From Oscillospiraceae bacterium (GTDB taxonomy: Bacteria; Bacillota_A; Clostridia; Saccharofermentanales; Saccharofermentanaceae), in assembly GCA_902791885.1 (NCBI GenBank), contig CADAXO010000036.1, positions 1 to 12,701 of the forward strand: a stretch of 12,701 nt of DNA, written 5' to 3'. Positions 1 to 7,270 of the stretch are shown here, one piece after another; the stretch's first letter is position 1, and every line of letters begins with the position of its first letter. A program made the position numbers and the translations under genes. The notes under the pieces are model-generated. The model saw only the letters and a program-made list of their open reading frames with translations, had not been told where the DNA came from and made no database searches.

Positions 1-1152
1 AGCAAGCCCGGCGTAAGCTTCTATATCGGCTTCGACCCCACGGCAGACTCACTTCACGTAGGCCACTTCGTGCAGATGATGGTAATGAGCCACATGCAGC
101 AGGCAGGCCACAGACCGATCGCTCTCATGGGCGGCGGTACAGCCATGATCGGCGATCCTTCCGGAAGATCCGATATGCGCCAGATGATGACAGTCGAGAC
201 CATCGACCACAACGTTGAGTGCTTCAAGAAGCAGATGGGAACTGTAGTCGACTTCTCTGACGGCAAGGCGATCATCGTAAACAACGCCGACTGGCTTCGT
301 AACTTGAACTACATCGAGTTCTTGAGAGAGATCGGAACACACTTCTCCGTAAACAAGATGCTCACGGCAGAGTGCTACAAGGCCCGTCTCGAAAAGGGTC
401 TGTCCTTCCTCGAGTTCAACTACATGCTCATGCAGGGCTACGATTTCTACTATCTCCACGAGAAGTACGGCTGTAACCTCGAGTTCGGCGGTGACGATCA
501 GTGGTCCAACATCCTCGCAGGCATGGAGCTCGTAAGAAGAAAGAAGGGCGATTCCGTTTACGGACTCACATTCACTCTCCTTACCAACAGCGAAGGCAAG
601 AAGATGGGTAAGACAGCTAAGGGTGCTGTATGGCTCGATGCCAACAAGACTCCTGTTTACGACTTCTACCAGTATTGGAGAAATGTCGATGACGCTGATG
701 TCATCAAGTGCATGAAGCTTCTGACATTCCTCCCTATGGAAGAGATCAACGAGTACGCTAAGCTCACAGATTCCGCCATCAACGAGGCTAAGAAGAGACT
801 TGCTTATGAAGTTACGGCTATCATCCACGGCAAGGAGCAGGCTGATATCGCCAAGAAGACTGCCGAGGACCTCTTCGAGAACAAGGGCGGCAAGTCTGAC
901 GACATGAAGACGACAGAGATTCCTTCTGCTTCTCTGGCTGAGGGCGTTGACCTCGCTCAGGTGCTCGTGGAGGCAGGCGTATTCAAGTCCAACGGCGAGT
1001 GCAGAAGAATGATCGACCAGAAGGGCGTTTACCTTAACGATGAAGTAGTTGCCGATAAGTTCTATAAGCTTACCGAGAAGGATTTTGACAAGGACGGCGA
1101 AGCCATTGCACGTAAGGGTAAAAAAGTTTACCACAGGCTTAAAATTGTTTGA
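1..1152 (+). CDS. tyrS: Tyrosyl-tRNA synthetase, 5'-truncated by window edge
   Basis: Class I aminoacyl-tRNA synthetase that activates tyrosine with ATP and charges tRNA-Tyr in the cytoplasm. The reading frame is open from base 1, so the N-terminus lies outside the window; 383 residues are visible, and the family is usually about 400-420, so roughly 25-35 residues are missing. Visible landmarks are the nucleotide-binding HIGH motif as HVGH (bases 55-66), the [10 protein letters not shown] segment just after it, the tyrosine-site region [11 protein letters not shown] and GGDDQWSN, the KMSKS-type loop as KMGKT (601-615), and a C-terminal S4-like RNA-binding domain (about 950-1130). The stop is TGA. 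A methionine at base 70 opens a shorter frame but lies after HVGH, so it is internal. No terminator is seen before the next gene, so readthrough into the lipoprotein gene is possible. Identification is firm. Confidence 0.97.
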   Translation, partial: SKPGVSFYIGFDPTADSLHVGHFVQMMVMSHMQQAGHRPIALMGGGTAMIGDPSGRSDMRQMMTVETIDHNVECFKKQMGTVVDFSDGKAIIVNNADWLRNLNYIEFLREIGTHFSVNKMLTAECYKARLEKGLSFLEFNYMLMQGYDFYYLHEKYGCNLEFGGDDQWSNILAGMELVRRKKGDSVYGLTFTLLTNSEGKKMGKTAKGAVWLDANKTPVYDFYQYWRNVDDADVIKCMKLLTFLPMEEINEYAKLTDSAINEAKKRLAYEVTAIIHGKEQADIAKKTAEDLFENKGGKSDDMKTTEIPSASLAEGVDLAQVLVEAGVFKSNGECRRMIDQKGVYLNDEVVADKFYKLTEKDFDKDGEAIARKGKKVYHRLKIV

Positions 1153-1170
1153 TAAATGTGGTATCATAAT
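1139..1170 (+). promoter_or_regulatory. Possible promoter for the lipoprotein gene
   Basis: An extended -10 (TGG followed by TATCAT, 1159-1167, with an overlapping CATAAT at 1165-1170) lies 17 bases after a weak -35-like TTAAAA (1139-1144). This would start transcription near 1174 and give a leader of about 55 nt. The -35 is poor and overlaps the end of tyrS, so transcription from the tyrS promoter is an alternative. Confidence 0.3.
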
Positions 1171-1181
1171 TGAGTCTGTAT

Positions 1182-1200
1182 GTTAAACATGTTGTTTGAC
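1182..1200. repeat. Inverted repeat in the leader of the lipoprotein gene
   Basis: GTTAAAC (1182-1188) and GTTTGAC (1194-1200) are inverted copies with one G-T pair, separated by 5 bases. The element ends about 12 bases before the ribosome site (AAGGAAGG, 1213-1220). It could be an operator half-site pair or a 7-bp hairpin with a 5-nt loop in the mRNA leader. No regulator is indicated by the sequence. Confidence 0.35.
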
Positions 1201-1229
1201 ACCAAATTCTTAAAGGAAGGTATAGAACT

Positions 1230-1763
1230 ATGAAGATGATGAAGAAGGCTGTCTCTATCGTTCTTTTGGGCGCTATGGCTCTTTCCATGGCAGGCTGCGC
1301 TAAGAAGATTGAGACTGTAAAGAAGAAGGATTTCAAGAACGCTATCGAAGAAGTAATCGACGATACCGATTATGTAGACGGCGAGAGCAATGTTTACTAC
1401 TACGGCGACAATTTCTTCGTTGATTTCTATCAGCTCAGTGATGAAGATGCTGCTGCAGATTGCTGGGAAGACATCCTTGATTCTTACAATGACATGGTAG
1501 ATGACAAGAAGTTCGACGGCAGCAGAAGAATGGTAAATACTGATACATTCGGTTACATTCTCCTGGACGGCGAGTGTGATGACAAGAACTTCCTTACTGA
1601 TATCAGCAACGTATATTTCCTCCAGAGCGGCAGAAGCTACTACTACGGCGGAATCTTCTACGTAGAGGATGAGATCATTGTTGTTATGACAACAAAGGAT
1701 AAGGATGCCAACAGAGACGATATCAACACTATCCTCAACGCTCTCGGCTATCCGAAGCCCTGA
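1230..1763 (+). CDS. Small secreted lipoprotein of unknown function
   Basis: A 177-residue protein with a lipoprotein signal peptide: positive start (MKMMKK), hydrophobic core (residues 7-19) and lipobox SMAGC with the modifiable cysteine at residue 23. The mature protein should be tethered to the outer face of the cytoplasmic membrane. The mature part is acidic and rich in Asp, Tyr and Lys, with a YYYGDNFFVDFYQL segment and a later YYYGGIFYVEDEIIVVMTTK segment that look like two beta-strand-rich repeats of one fold. I do not recognise the family. The start is set by the ribosome site AAGGAAGG (1213-1220), 9 bases before ATG. It lies 77 bases after tyrS and is closed by its own terminator, so it is probably a monocistronic unit or the tail of a tyrS transcript. 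The function cannot be inferred from neighbours. Confidence 0.88.
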   Translation: MKMMKKAVSIVLLGAMALSMAGCAKKIETVKKKDFKNAIEEVIDDTDYVDGESNVYYYGDNFFVDFYQLSDEDAAADCWEDILDSYNDMVDDKKFDGSRRMVNTDTFGYILLDGECDDKNFLTDISNVYFLQSGRSYYYGGIFYVEDEIIVVMTTKDKDANRDDINTILNALGYPKP

Positions 1764-1765
1764 TC

Positions 1766-1782
1766 ATAAGTCACAGACTTAT
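1766..1782 (+). other. Small perfect hairpin right after the lipoprotein stop
   Basis: ATAAGTC (1766-1772), loop ACA, GACTTAT (1776-1782). A 7-bp perfect inverted repeat with no U-run, 18 bases before the main terminator. It may protect the 3' end of the mRNA or be incidental. Confidence 0.35.
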
Positions 1783-1799
1783 TGAAGATTAGTAATACG

Positions 1800-1834
1800 G
1801 GGAGTTGTCTCGTTGAGACAGCTCCCTTGTTTTT
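1800..1834 (+). terminator. Intrinsic terminator after the lipoprotein gene
   Basis: A 12-bp stem (1800-1811 with 1815-1826, one T-G pair, GTT loop) is followed by TTGTTTTT (1827-1834). It separates the lipoprotein gene from the downstream membrane glycosyltransferase gene, which therefore needs its own promoter or readthrough; none is clear in the remaining 20 bases. Confidence 0.88.
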
Positions 1835-1855
1835 GAGATTAACACCGGAGGGATA

Positions 1856-3991
1856 ATGCGGACGAGAGGTCTTGATAAAGACGGTATCTGTCATACTTTG
1901 CAGAAGATCTTACTGGGCTTTGTCCTGGTCTTCTGCTTTGTGACCGTTGCCGGAGCATTAGATGTCTTTACATCGATGAGCATCGGGGCGGATGATAACA
2001 GGGTACTGCTTTTCGCGTTTGAAATCTTCTTCTCCTTGCAGCTGTTCCTTTTTATCAGGCTGCTTTTCGGTGTTGCCGAGCGTGCGGATAAGCGCAGCCG
2101 CTCGTATGTGTTTACTGCCGTGTGCTTCGCGGTCATGGCGGTGATCCCCGTGATCCTCTTTTATAACTTCTGCCCGAGGCCTTTGTCGGACAGCTACGAT
2201 GACCTTAATGCCGCGCGAACCATAATAGGCGAAGGGTACTTCCCGAGGACGAGCCCGCATGTGTTCGAGATCGGTTCCTTTAAGAACAACTACTTCCTGA
2301 TACTTGTGATGAAGGAGTTTATCGTCCTTTTTGATAAGCTCGGGCTGCCGGATGTAAGGTCGTTTTTTGCCTTGAACATCCTGTTCTTCTATGCAGGCAA
2401 CGTGCTTCTGTTCCTGTTCATCAAGAAGGCGAGAGACCACAGGACGGCGAACAAGGTGCTGTGCCTGTTCGCGTTAAATCCCTTGGGGTACCTGCTGATA
2501 TTCTGGGCTTATTCCTACGCGGTCTGCTACCCGCTTATTATCGGTACGCTGTACCTTCTTTACCTTCTGAAGCACTCCGAAAAGCTTATAAGAAGCGTCA
2601 TTTACGCGGCGCTTCTCGGCGCTCTCTGCTTCCTGTCATACAAGATAAAGATCACGATTCTGTTCCCGGTTGTTGCTGCCGCCGTGCTTTTCTTCTTCGT
2701 GACGGGAGTCCGTAAGGACCTTCGCAGATGGGGGGCTGCGGCACTTGCATTCCTTATTATTGCCGCCCCGCTTTTCTTCGTCTCAGGCAAGGTTGAGGAC
2801 AAGTATTTCGGCGAGGTTCGAGATCTTAATCTTCCCGTATGGTACTGGCTCTCGCTTGGATCTCACGACTGCGGCGGAGCTGCGACCAACGAGCACGAGC
2901 TGGCGATCATAGATGAATATGGAAATGACAATGAGGGCAGGGATGCCGCCATTCGCGAATTCGTTCTTGGAAATTACAGGAACAACGGCATTGCCGGAAC
3001 TGCGGCCCTGTGGCTTCGCAAGCACATTGTCACCTGGTCTGACGGGTATTCAAGCATTTATTTAAGATTTAAGGACGGCGATCAGACTTCGGGTCTGTAT
3101 CCGTACCTCTTCGGGTACAAGAGCGACTTCTTCGTTATGTACTGCGATGCGTACCGCCTTGTAACGGTGATCGGAATCGTGCTTCTGGCATTGAGGAAGA
3201 AGCGTCCCGGTACTATGGATACGCTTCTGTTCCTGACTTTCGCAGGCGCGTGTGTCTTCTTCCTTATATGGGAGGTAAAAGATCTCTACTCGGCGCCGCT
3301 GATACCCGTGATGCTTCTTCTTGCCGCAGGAGGCATTGATGCACATATCTTAAAGGACCGCGTTTCTGAAAGGACCCCGTGGCCCGTGCTTTCGTATGCT
3401 TTCTTTGTCCTTATATCCGCGCTGCTTCTGGTTTCCTGGGGCAGGACGGAGGATGAGTACCGCTATGACAGGGTAAGGGGAGCAGGCAACCTTCGTATGC
3501 GCTATGAATTATCTTCTGCAGAGCATATTGAGCAGACCTTCGGATCTTCCGGAGAATTCAACAATATCAGGATCCCCGTAAAAGTCTCAGGCGGAGATAA
3601 CGGATCTTATTATGAATACAGGATCACTTCATCCGGCGGTGATGTCTGTGCGGCGGGTTCGTATGACGCATCTTCGGTTCGGAAGGGATCGGTTTACATC
3701 GAATTGGATGAAGCTTTGCCCGGCGGTTCATATACCCTTGAGATCGATAAAGTTGACGGTACCGATGCATATATCGCGGGATATACGCTCGATACATACC
3801 ACTATGATCTTTATGACGGAACGCTGAATGTTGACGGCACCGATATGATAAGCGACCTTGTGATGGAGGTCTCGTTCTACCGTTATGAGAGATACTTAGG
3901 CAGTAAAACGCTGACAGCCCTTGTGATCTTGTATCTTATCTTCTCCTCCGTAATATGCGTCCCTTATGTGATCAGACGTAAAGACCGATAA
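1856..3991 (+). CDS. Multi-spanning GT-C-type membrane glycosyltransferase, uncharacterised
   Basis: A 711-residue integral membrane protein. Hydrophobic segments at about residues 18-38, 50-72, 84-104, 169-190, 198-218, 222-239, 246-263, 265-284, 292-309, 431-446, 454-472, 478-496, 508-527 and 684-707 give some 13-14 membrane spans. The large loop after span 3 carries an acidic DSYDD motif (residues 112-116), placed as in GT-C lipid-phosphosugar-dependent glycosyltransferases, where an Asp in the first outside loop is catalytic. Near the late spans, WEVKDLYSAPLIPVMLLLAAGG resembles the PMT/ArnT-type ending. A beta-rich extracytoplasmic domain (about 545-680) sits between the last two spans. 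Predicted role: moving a sugar from a polyprenyl carrier to a cell-surface polymer or protein. Acceptor and sugar are unknown. The start is fixed by GGAGGG (1847-1852), 3-4 bases closer to ATG than ideal. Membrane topology is firm; the glycosyltransferase call is from architecture and motif only. Confidence 0.75.
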   Translation: MRTRGLDKDGICHTLQKILLGFVLVFCFVTVAGALDVFTSMSIGADDNRVLLFAFEIFFSLQLFLFIRLLFGVAERADKRSRSYVFTAVCFAVMAVIPVILFYNFCPRPLSDSYDDLNAARTIIGEGYFPRTSPHVFEIGSFKNNYFLILVMKEFIVLFDKLGLPDVRSFFALNILFFYAGNVLLFLFIKKARDHRTANKVLCLFALNPLGYLLIFWAYSYAVCYPLIIGTLYLLYLLKHSEKLIRSVIYAALLGALCFLSYKIKITILFPVVAAAVLFFFVTGVRKDLRRWGAAALAFLIIAAPLFFVSGKVEDKYFGEVRDLNLPVWYWLSLGSHDCGGAATNEHELAIIDEYGNDNEGRDAAIREFVLGNYRNNGIAGTAALWLRKHIVTWSDGYSSIYLRFKDGDQTSGLYPYLFGYKSDFFVMYCDAYRLVTVIGIVLLALRKKRPGTMDTLLFLTFAGACVFFLIWEVKDLYSAPLIPVMLLLAAGGIDAHILKDRVSERTPWPVLSYAFFVLISALLLVSWGRTEDEYRYDRVRGAGNLRMRYELSSAEHIEQTFGSSGEFNNIRIPVKVSGGDNGSYYEYRITSSGGDVCAAGSYDASSVRKGSVYIELDEALPGGSYTLEIDKVDGTDAYIAGYTLDTYHYDLYDGTLNVDGTDMISDLVMEVSFYRYERYLGSKTLTALVILYLIFSSVICVPYVIRRKDR

Positions 3992-4009
3992 ATTTCTCTG
4001 TTGTTTGAG

Positions 4010-4038
4010 TTTACAAACGAATGTTCGCCTGATAGAAT
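4010..4038 (+). promoter_or_regulatory. Sigma-A-type promoter of the DUF4130-like gene
   Basis: -35 TTTACA (4010-4015), spacer of exactly 17 bases, -10 TAGAAT (4033-4038). The predicted +1 (7 bases after the -10) is base 4045, which is the A of the chosen ATG. There is no ribosome site upstream, so this would yield a leaderless mRNA. Confidence 0.75.
4014..4027. promoter_or_regulatory. Probable LexA (SOS) box inside the promoter spacer
   Basis: The 14-mer CAAACGAATGTTCG fits the Firmicutes LexA/DinR box (CGAAC-N4-GTTCG) with one clear mismatch in the left half-site (A for G at position 2). It sits between the -35 and the -10, the usual place for a repressor to block RNA polymerase. The gene behind it belongs to a family linked to DNA metabolism, which fits SOS control. 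Confidence 0.6.
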
Positions 4039-4044
4039 GTGGGC

Positions 4045-4776
4045 ATGACGCACGTAATACATGACTTTACATATGACGGTACGCTGGAGGGGCTGCTGTC
4101 CGTATATCTGAAGTGCATTGCCATGAAGGTCAGGCCTCTTGATATCAGGCCGGAGTTCATGGTGAAGGGCAAGCCGTTCGAAGAGCGGTATATGTATGTG
4201 CGGACCAATGCCGCCCAGGCCGACCGCCTTTACCGCTATATGGGCCAGTGCGCATCGGCCGAATTGCAGCAGATGATACTCGACTGTTTCCTGACAAGTC
4301 TTCCGAGGATGGAACTGGACCTTTATGAACTGATCGCGCGGGGGATAAGGTTCGGTGCGTGTGTTACTGAGGACTATGAAGATGAGACCATGCACCGCAT
4401 CCAGATGGCGATAAGGGATCTCTACAGAGAGTCCCAGACGATCATAGGGTCACTCGGCTTCCGGGAAGAGGAAGGAGTGGCAGTAACAATGTTAAATCCC
4501 CGTAATTGCGTGCTTCCGCTGATACGTAAGCGCCTTCTTAATGATCCGGCGTATGACGATATTCTGGCCTATGATAAGCGCCATTATCTCCTTCTTATGA
4601 GGAACGGAAGCGAAGATGAGCTCCTCGATATACACCGTCTGCCGATCCCGTACGTTAATGATCCGCGTGAAGTCTATGATACTTTCTGGCCGTATGTGAC
4701 AGGAGACAGGTCCGTCGATTGCCGGCCCGTAGGCCGCGGTGCCGACAGCCTGGTCCCCCTGTGGCGGATCGCATGA
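4045..4776 (+). CDS. DUF4130/TIGR03915-like putative DNA metabolism protein
   Basis: A 243-residue soluble protein. The opening FTYDGTLEGLLSVYL followed by RPLDIRPE, and the later block NPRNCVLPLIRKRLL with DILAYDKRHYLLL, resemble the TIGR03915/DUF4130 family. Members are usually encoded beside a radical-SAM protein (TIGR03916) or fused to a uracil-DNA-glycosylase-like domain, and are thought to act in DNA repair or modification; the biochemical role is not established. No such partner is in this window. The C-terminal end is diverged from the family pattern I remember, so the assignment is moderate. Start: ATG at 4045 is preferred over in-frame GTG at 4039, because the promoter puts +1 at 4045 and no ribosome site precedes either. 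Probably SOS-regulated (LexA-like box at 4014-4027). Confidence 0.65.
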   Translation: MTHVIHDFTYDGTLEGLLSVYLKCIAMKVRPLDIRPEFMVKGKPFEERYMYVRTNAAQADRLYRYMGQCASAELQQMILDCFLTSLPRMELDLYELIARGIRFGACVTEDYEDETMHRIQMAIRDLYRESQTIIGSLGFREEEGVAVTMLNPRNCVLPLIRKRLLNDPAYDDILAYDKRHYLLLMRNGSEDELLDIHRLPIPYVNDPREVYDTFWPYVTGDRSVDCRPVGRGADSLVPLWRIA

Positions 4777-4787
4777 TAAGCAAAAGA

Positions 4788-4811
4788 AAAGGGTGTCCGC
4801 AGACACCCTTT
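4788..4811. terminator. Hairpin terminator between convergent genes
   Basis: A perfect 10-bp stem (4788-4797 with 4802-4811) and a 4-base loop. Read on the minus strand, the stem is followed by TTTTCTTTT, a good U-tract, so it should stop transcripts of the acyl-CoA synthetase gene. On the plus strand only three T's end the stem, so termination of the DUF4130-like gene would be weaker. Confidence 0.85.
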
Positions 4812-4836
4812 AATATCAGAATTAATGAAGAACCAA

Positions 4837-7191
4837 TTACTTCTTGGCTTCGTCATCTTCGCGGATAGCTCTTCTTCTGATCTTACCCGATACAGTCTTA
4901 GGAAGCTCATCGACGAACTCTACGATACGGGGATACTTGTAAGGAGCAGTCTTGGCCTTAACGTATTCCTGGATCTCCTTCTTAAGCTCCTCTGTAGGCT
5001 CTGTGCCCTTGACGAGAGTCATTGTAGCCTTAACTACGATTCCTCTTACGCCCTTCGGGTCAGGTGCACCTGTAACGGCACACTCGAGTACATAAGGCAA
5101 TTCCATGATAACGTTCTCGATCTCGAAAGGTCCGATACGGTAACCGGAAGACTTGATGACATCGTCTGTTCTTCCGACGTACCAGATGTAGCCGTCCTCA
5201 TCCTGCCAAGCTGTGTCGCCAGTGTGATACCAGCCGTCGTGCCAAGCATCCTTTGTGAGCTCGGGTGAGAGGTAGTACTCGAGGAAGAGTCCCTTCGGAT
5301 GATACTTCTGTGTGTTGATGCAGATCTCGCCTGTCTCACCGGGCTTGCACTCCTTGCCGTCGGGATCGAGGATCTTAACCTCATAAAGAGGATTAGGACG
5401 GCCCATGGAGCCGAGTCTGATGCCGGAACCTACGAGATTGGCGATAACGAGAGTTGTCTCTGTCTGACCGAAGCCTTCCATGAGACGGATACCTGTTGCT
5501 TCCATGAAGCGGTTGAATACCTCAGGGTTCAAAGCCTCACCTGCAGTAACTGCATACTTAAGGGAAGACAGATCGTATTTGGACAGATCTTCCTTGATGA
5601 AGAATCTGAACATTGTAGGCGGAGCACAGAATGTTGTGATGTGGTGCTTAGCGAACATGGGGAGGATCTCGTCAGCCTTGAATCTGTCGAAGTCGAATGT
5701 GAATACAGGAGCTTCGCAGAGCCACTGACCGTAGAGCTTACCCCAGAGAGCCTTACCCCAGCCCGTGTCGGAGATGGAGAAGTGCAGACCGTTAGGATCT
5801 ACATTCTGCCAATACTTAGCTGTTGTGATATGGCCGATGGCATACATGTAGGAGTGCAGAGCCATCTTGGGATAGCCTGTTGTTCCCGATGTGAAGAACA
5901 TGACCATCGGATCGTAGCCGCATGCATAGTCTGCGGGTCTTTCGAAAGTGTCGGGGAAGTTCTTGAACTCCTCGTCGAATGATCTCCAGCCGGGTCTTGT
6001 GCCGTTGCAGATGATGAGTGTCTGGAGTCCGTAAGCTGCCGCAGCCTTTTCGACTTCGTCTGCCGCATCGTCATCGGATGTGCATACGATTGCCTTTACG
6101 GAAGCTGCCTGGAAGCGGTACTCGTAGTCCTTGTCACGGAGAAGGTGAGTAGCGGGGATAGCTACGGCACCGATCTTTTCGAGACCCATCATGCAGAACC
6201 AGAACTGGTAGTGACGCTTTAATACGAGCATTACCTTGTCGCCCTTGCCGATGCCTAAGGACTTGAAGTAGTTTGCCGTCATGTTGGAATACTTCTTGAT
6301 GTCGGCGAAAGTGAAGCGCTTCTCTGTTACGCAGTCCTTTGCAATCCAGAGCATAGCGAGCTTCTCGGGATCCTTGTCTGCGATAACGTCAACGCAGTCG
6401 TAAGCGAAGTTGAACTTCTTGCACTCGGGAACGTTAACCTCAACGTCAACAAGGTGACCGTTATCATCGAGGACTCCGTTAAGGTACTTGGCGTAGACGG
6501 CATCCTTGAGGTTTGCTGCGTCAACGTTAGTCTGGGAATCAGTCTTGATCTCTGTCTTATAAGGAGGGATATAGTCTTCGTTCTTGTCTGCAAGCTTCGG
6601 GTCGATGATGATCGCATAGAACTCGCAGTCCTCACCGCCTACCGCGAACTCGGCGTGGGGTGTGGAAGGATCGAAGTAGATTACGTCACCGGGATGGAGC
6701 ACCTCGAAAGAGTCACCGAGCATAACCTTAAGTGAACCTCTTACGACGATATTCATCTCCTGGCCGGCGTGTGTTACGAGCTTGTACGGAGGGTTAAGTG
6801 CTTCCTCGGAATAAGGAAGGATAACTCTGTAGGGCTCGCACATCTTGTTCTTGAATCTGGAGCCTAAACGCAGGTACTTTGTAGCGGAACCTGCACGTCT
6901 TACGATCGGACGGCCCTGACCCTTTCTTGTTACCGTGTACTCGGTAAGTGAAGGGGATGAACCCTCGAGAATGTCAGCGATGTCGACCTTGGCGATGTTC
7001 GCGAACTTGTAGCAGAAGGTGAAGCTGAAATCCTCAGTTCCTTCCTCGTACTTTACGTACTCTTCGGGTGTAAGTTCCATCTTCTCTGCGATCTGCTCGA
7101 CTGTAAGTCCCAGATCCTGTCTTAAGGCCTTAACTCTGCCCGCAACTTCGAGAAGCTTAACTTCGACTTCGTTGTTTTGGTTCTCTGCCAT
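4837..7191 (-). CDS. XRE-cupin-acyl-CoA synthetase (AMP-forming) fusion protein
   Basis: A 784-residue three-part protein. Residues about 13-70 form an XRE-like helix-turn-helix (LRQDLGLTVEQIAEKMELT, then YVKYEEG). Residues about 138-195 form a cupin (H141, E145, PGDVIYFDPSTPHAEF with H179). Residues about 260-784 form a full ANL-superfamily synthetase with the ATP loop FFTSGTTGYPK (432-442), GFGQTET (573-579), YHTGDTAWQDEDGY, the hinge GRTDDVIKSSGYRI and the catalytic Lys in SGK (K770). The SDTGWGK and hinge sequences are closest to medium-chain/branched acyl-CoA synthetases (ACSM type) in my reading. Reaction: acid + ATP + CoA to acyl-CoA + AMP + PPi; the acid is unknown. ATG is set by GGAGG (7200-7204), 8 bases upstream. 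It is transcribed alone behind a T-box leader, which suggests induction by amino-acid shortage. All catalytic motifs are intact. Confidence 0.93.
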   Translation of the reverse strand: MAENQNNEVEVKLLEVAGRVKALRQDLGLTVEQIAEKMELTPEEYVKYEEGTEDFSFTFCYKFANIAKVDIADILEGSSPSLTEYTVTRKGQGRPIVRRAGSATKYLRLGSRFKNKMCEPYRVILPYSEEALNPPYKLVTHAGQEMNIVVRGSLKVMLGDSFEVLHPGDVIYFDPSTPHAEFAVGGEDCEFYAIIIDPKLADKNEDYIPPYKTEIKTDSQTNVDAANLKDAVYAKYLNGVLDDNGHLVDVEVNVPECKKFNFAYDCVDVIADKDPEKLAMLWIAKDCVTEKRFTFADIKKYSNMTANYFKSLGIGKGDKVMLVLKRHYQFWFCMMGLEKIGAVAIPATHLLRDKDYEYRFQAASVKAIVCTSDDDAADEVEKAAAAYGLQTLIICNGTRPGWRSFDEEFKNFPDTFERPADYACGYDPMVMFFTSGTTGYPKMALHSYMYAIGHITTAKYWQNVDPNGLHFSISDTGWGKALWGKLYGQWLCEAPVFTFDFDRFKADEILPMFAKHHITTFCAPPTMFRFFIKEDLSKYDLSSLKYAVTAGEALNPEVFNRFMEATGIRLMEGFGQTETTLVIANLVGSGIRLGSMGRPNPLYEVKILDPDGKECKPGETGEICINTQKYHPKGLFLEYYLSPELTKDAWHDGWYHTGDTAWQDEDGYIWYVGRTDDVIKSSGYRIGPFEIENVIMELPYVLECAVTGAPDPKGVRGIVVKATMTLVKGTEPTEELKKEIQEYVKAKTAPYKYPRIVEFVDELPKTVSGKIRRRAIREDDEAKK

Positions 7192-7239
7192 TTCTGTTAC
7201 CTCCGTTTTCCGGCAATTTTTCCTTAACGCCGGGGAAAT

Positions 7240-7270
7240 AAAAAAGCCCCAACGTTCCTCGAACGTTGAG
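7240..7270 (-). terminator. T-box intrinsic terminator
   Basis: On the minus strand CTCAACGTTC (7270-7261), loop GAG, GAACGTTGGG (7257-7248) form a 10-bp stem with one T-G pair, followed by GC and six T's (7245-7240). Its 5' arm shares bases 7270-7265 with the antiterminator, so the two structures exclude each other. Confidence 0.92.

Noticed and set aside
601..615. KMGKT in place of KMSKS in tyrS as a defect
   Set aside because: This loop is commonly KFGKT/KMGKT in bacterial tyrosyl-tRNA synthetases, so it is normal.
49..1167. Long minus-strand open frame (372 codons) opposite tyrS
   Set aside because: It mirrors tyrS codon by codon, has no ribosome site or promoter, and its translation is leucine/valine-rich without motifs. 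The plus-strand frame is an unmistakable tyrosyl-tRNA synthetase.
1196..1226. TTGACA at 1196-1201 with TATAGA at 1221-1226 as a promoter for the lipoprotein gene
   Set aside because: The spacer is 19 bases, the -10 overlaps the ribosome-site region, and the +1 would fall inside the coding sequence.
4039..4047. GTG at 4039 as start of the DUF4130-like gene
   Set aside because: It would lie upstream of the predicted transcription start and has no ribosome site. ATG at 4045 fits the promoter geometry.
5299..5982. Plus-strand open frame of 227 codons inside the acyl-CoA synthetase gene
   Set aside because: Antisense shadow of a conserved enzyme with intact motifs; no ribosome site and a cysteine/serine-rich product without a recognisable fold.
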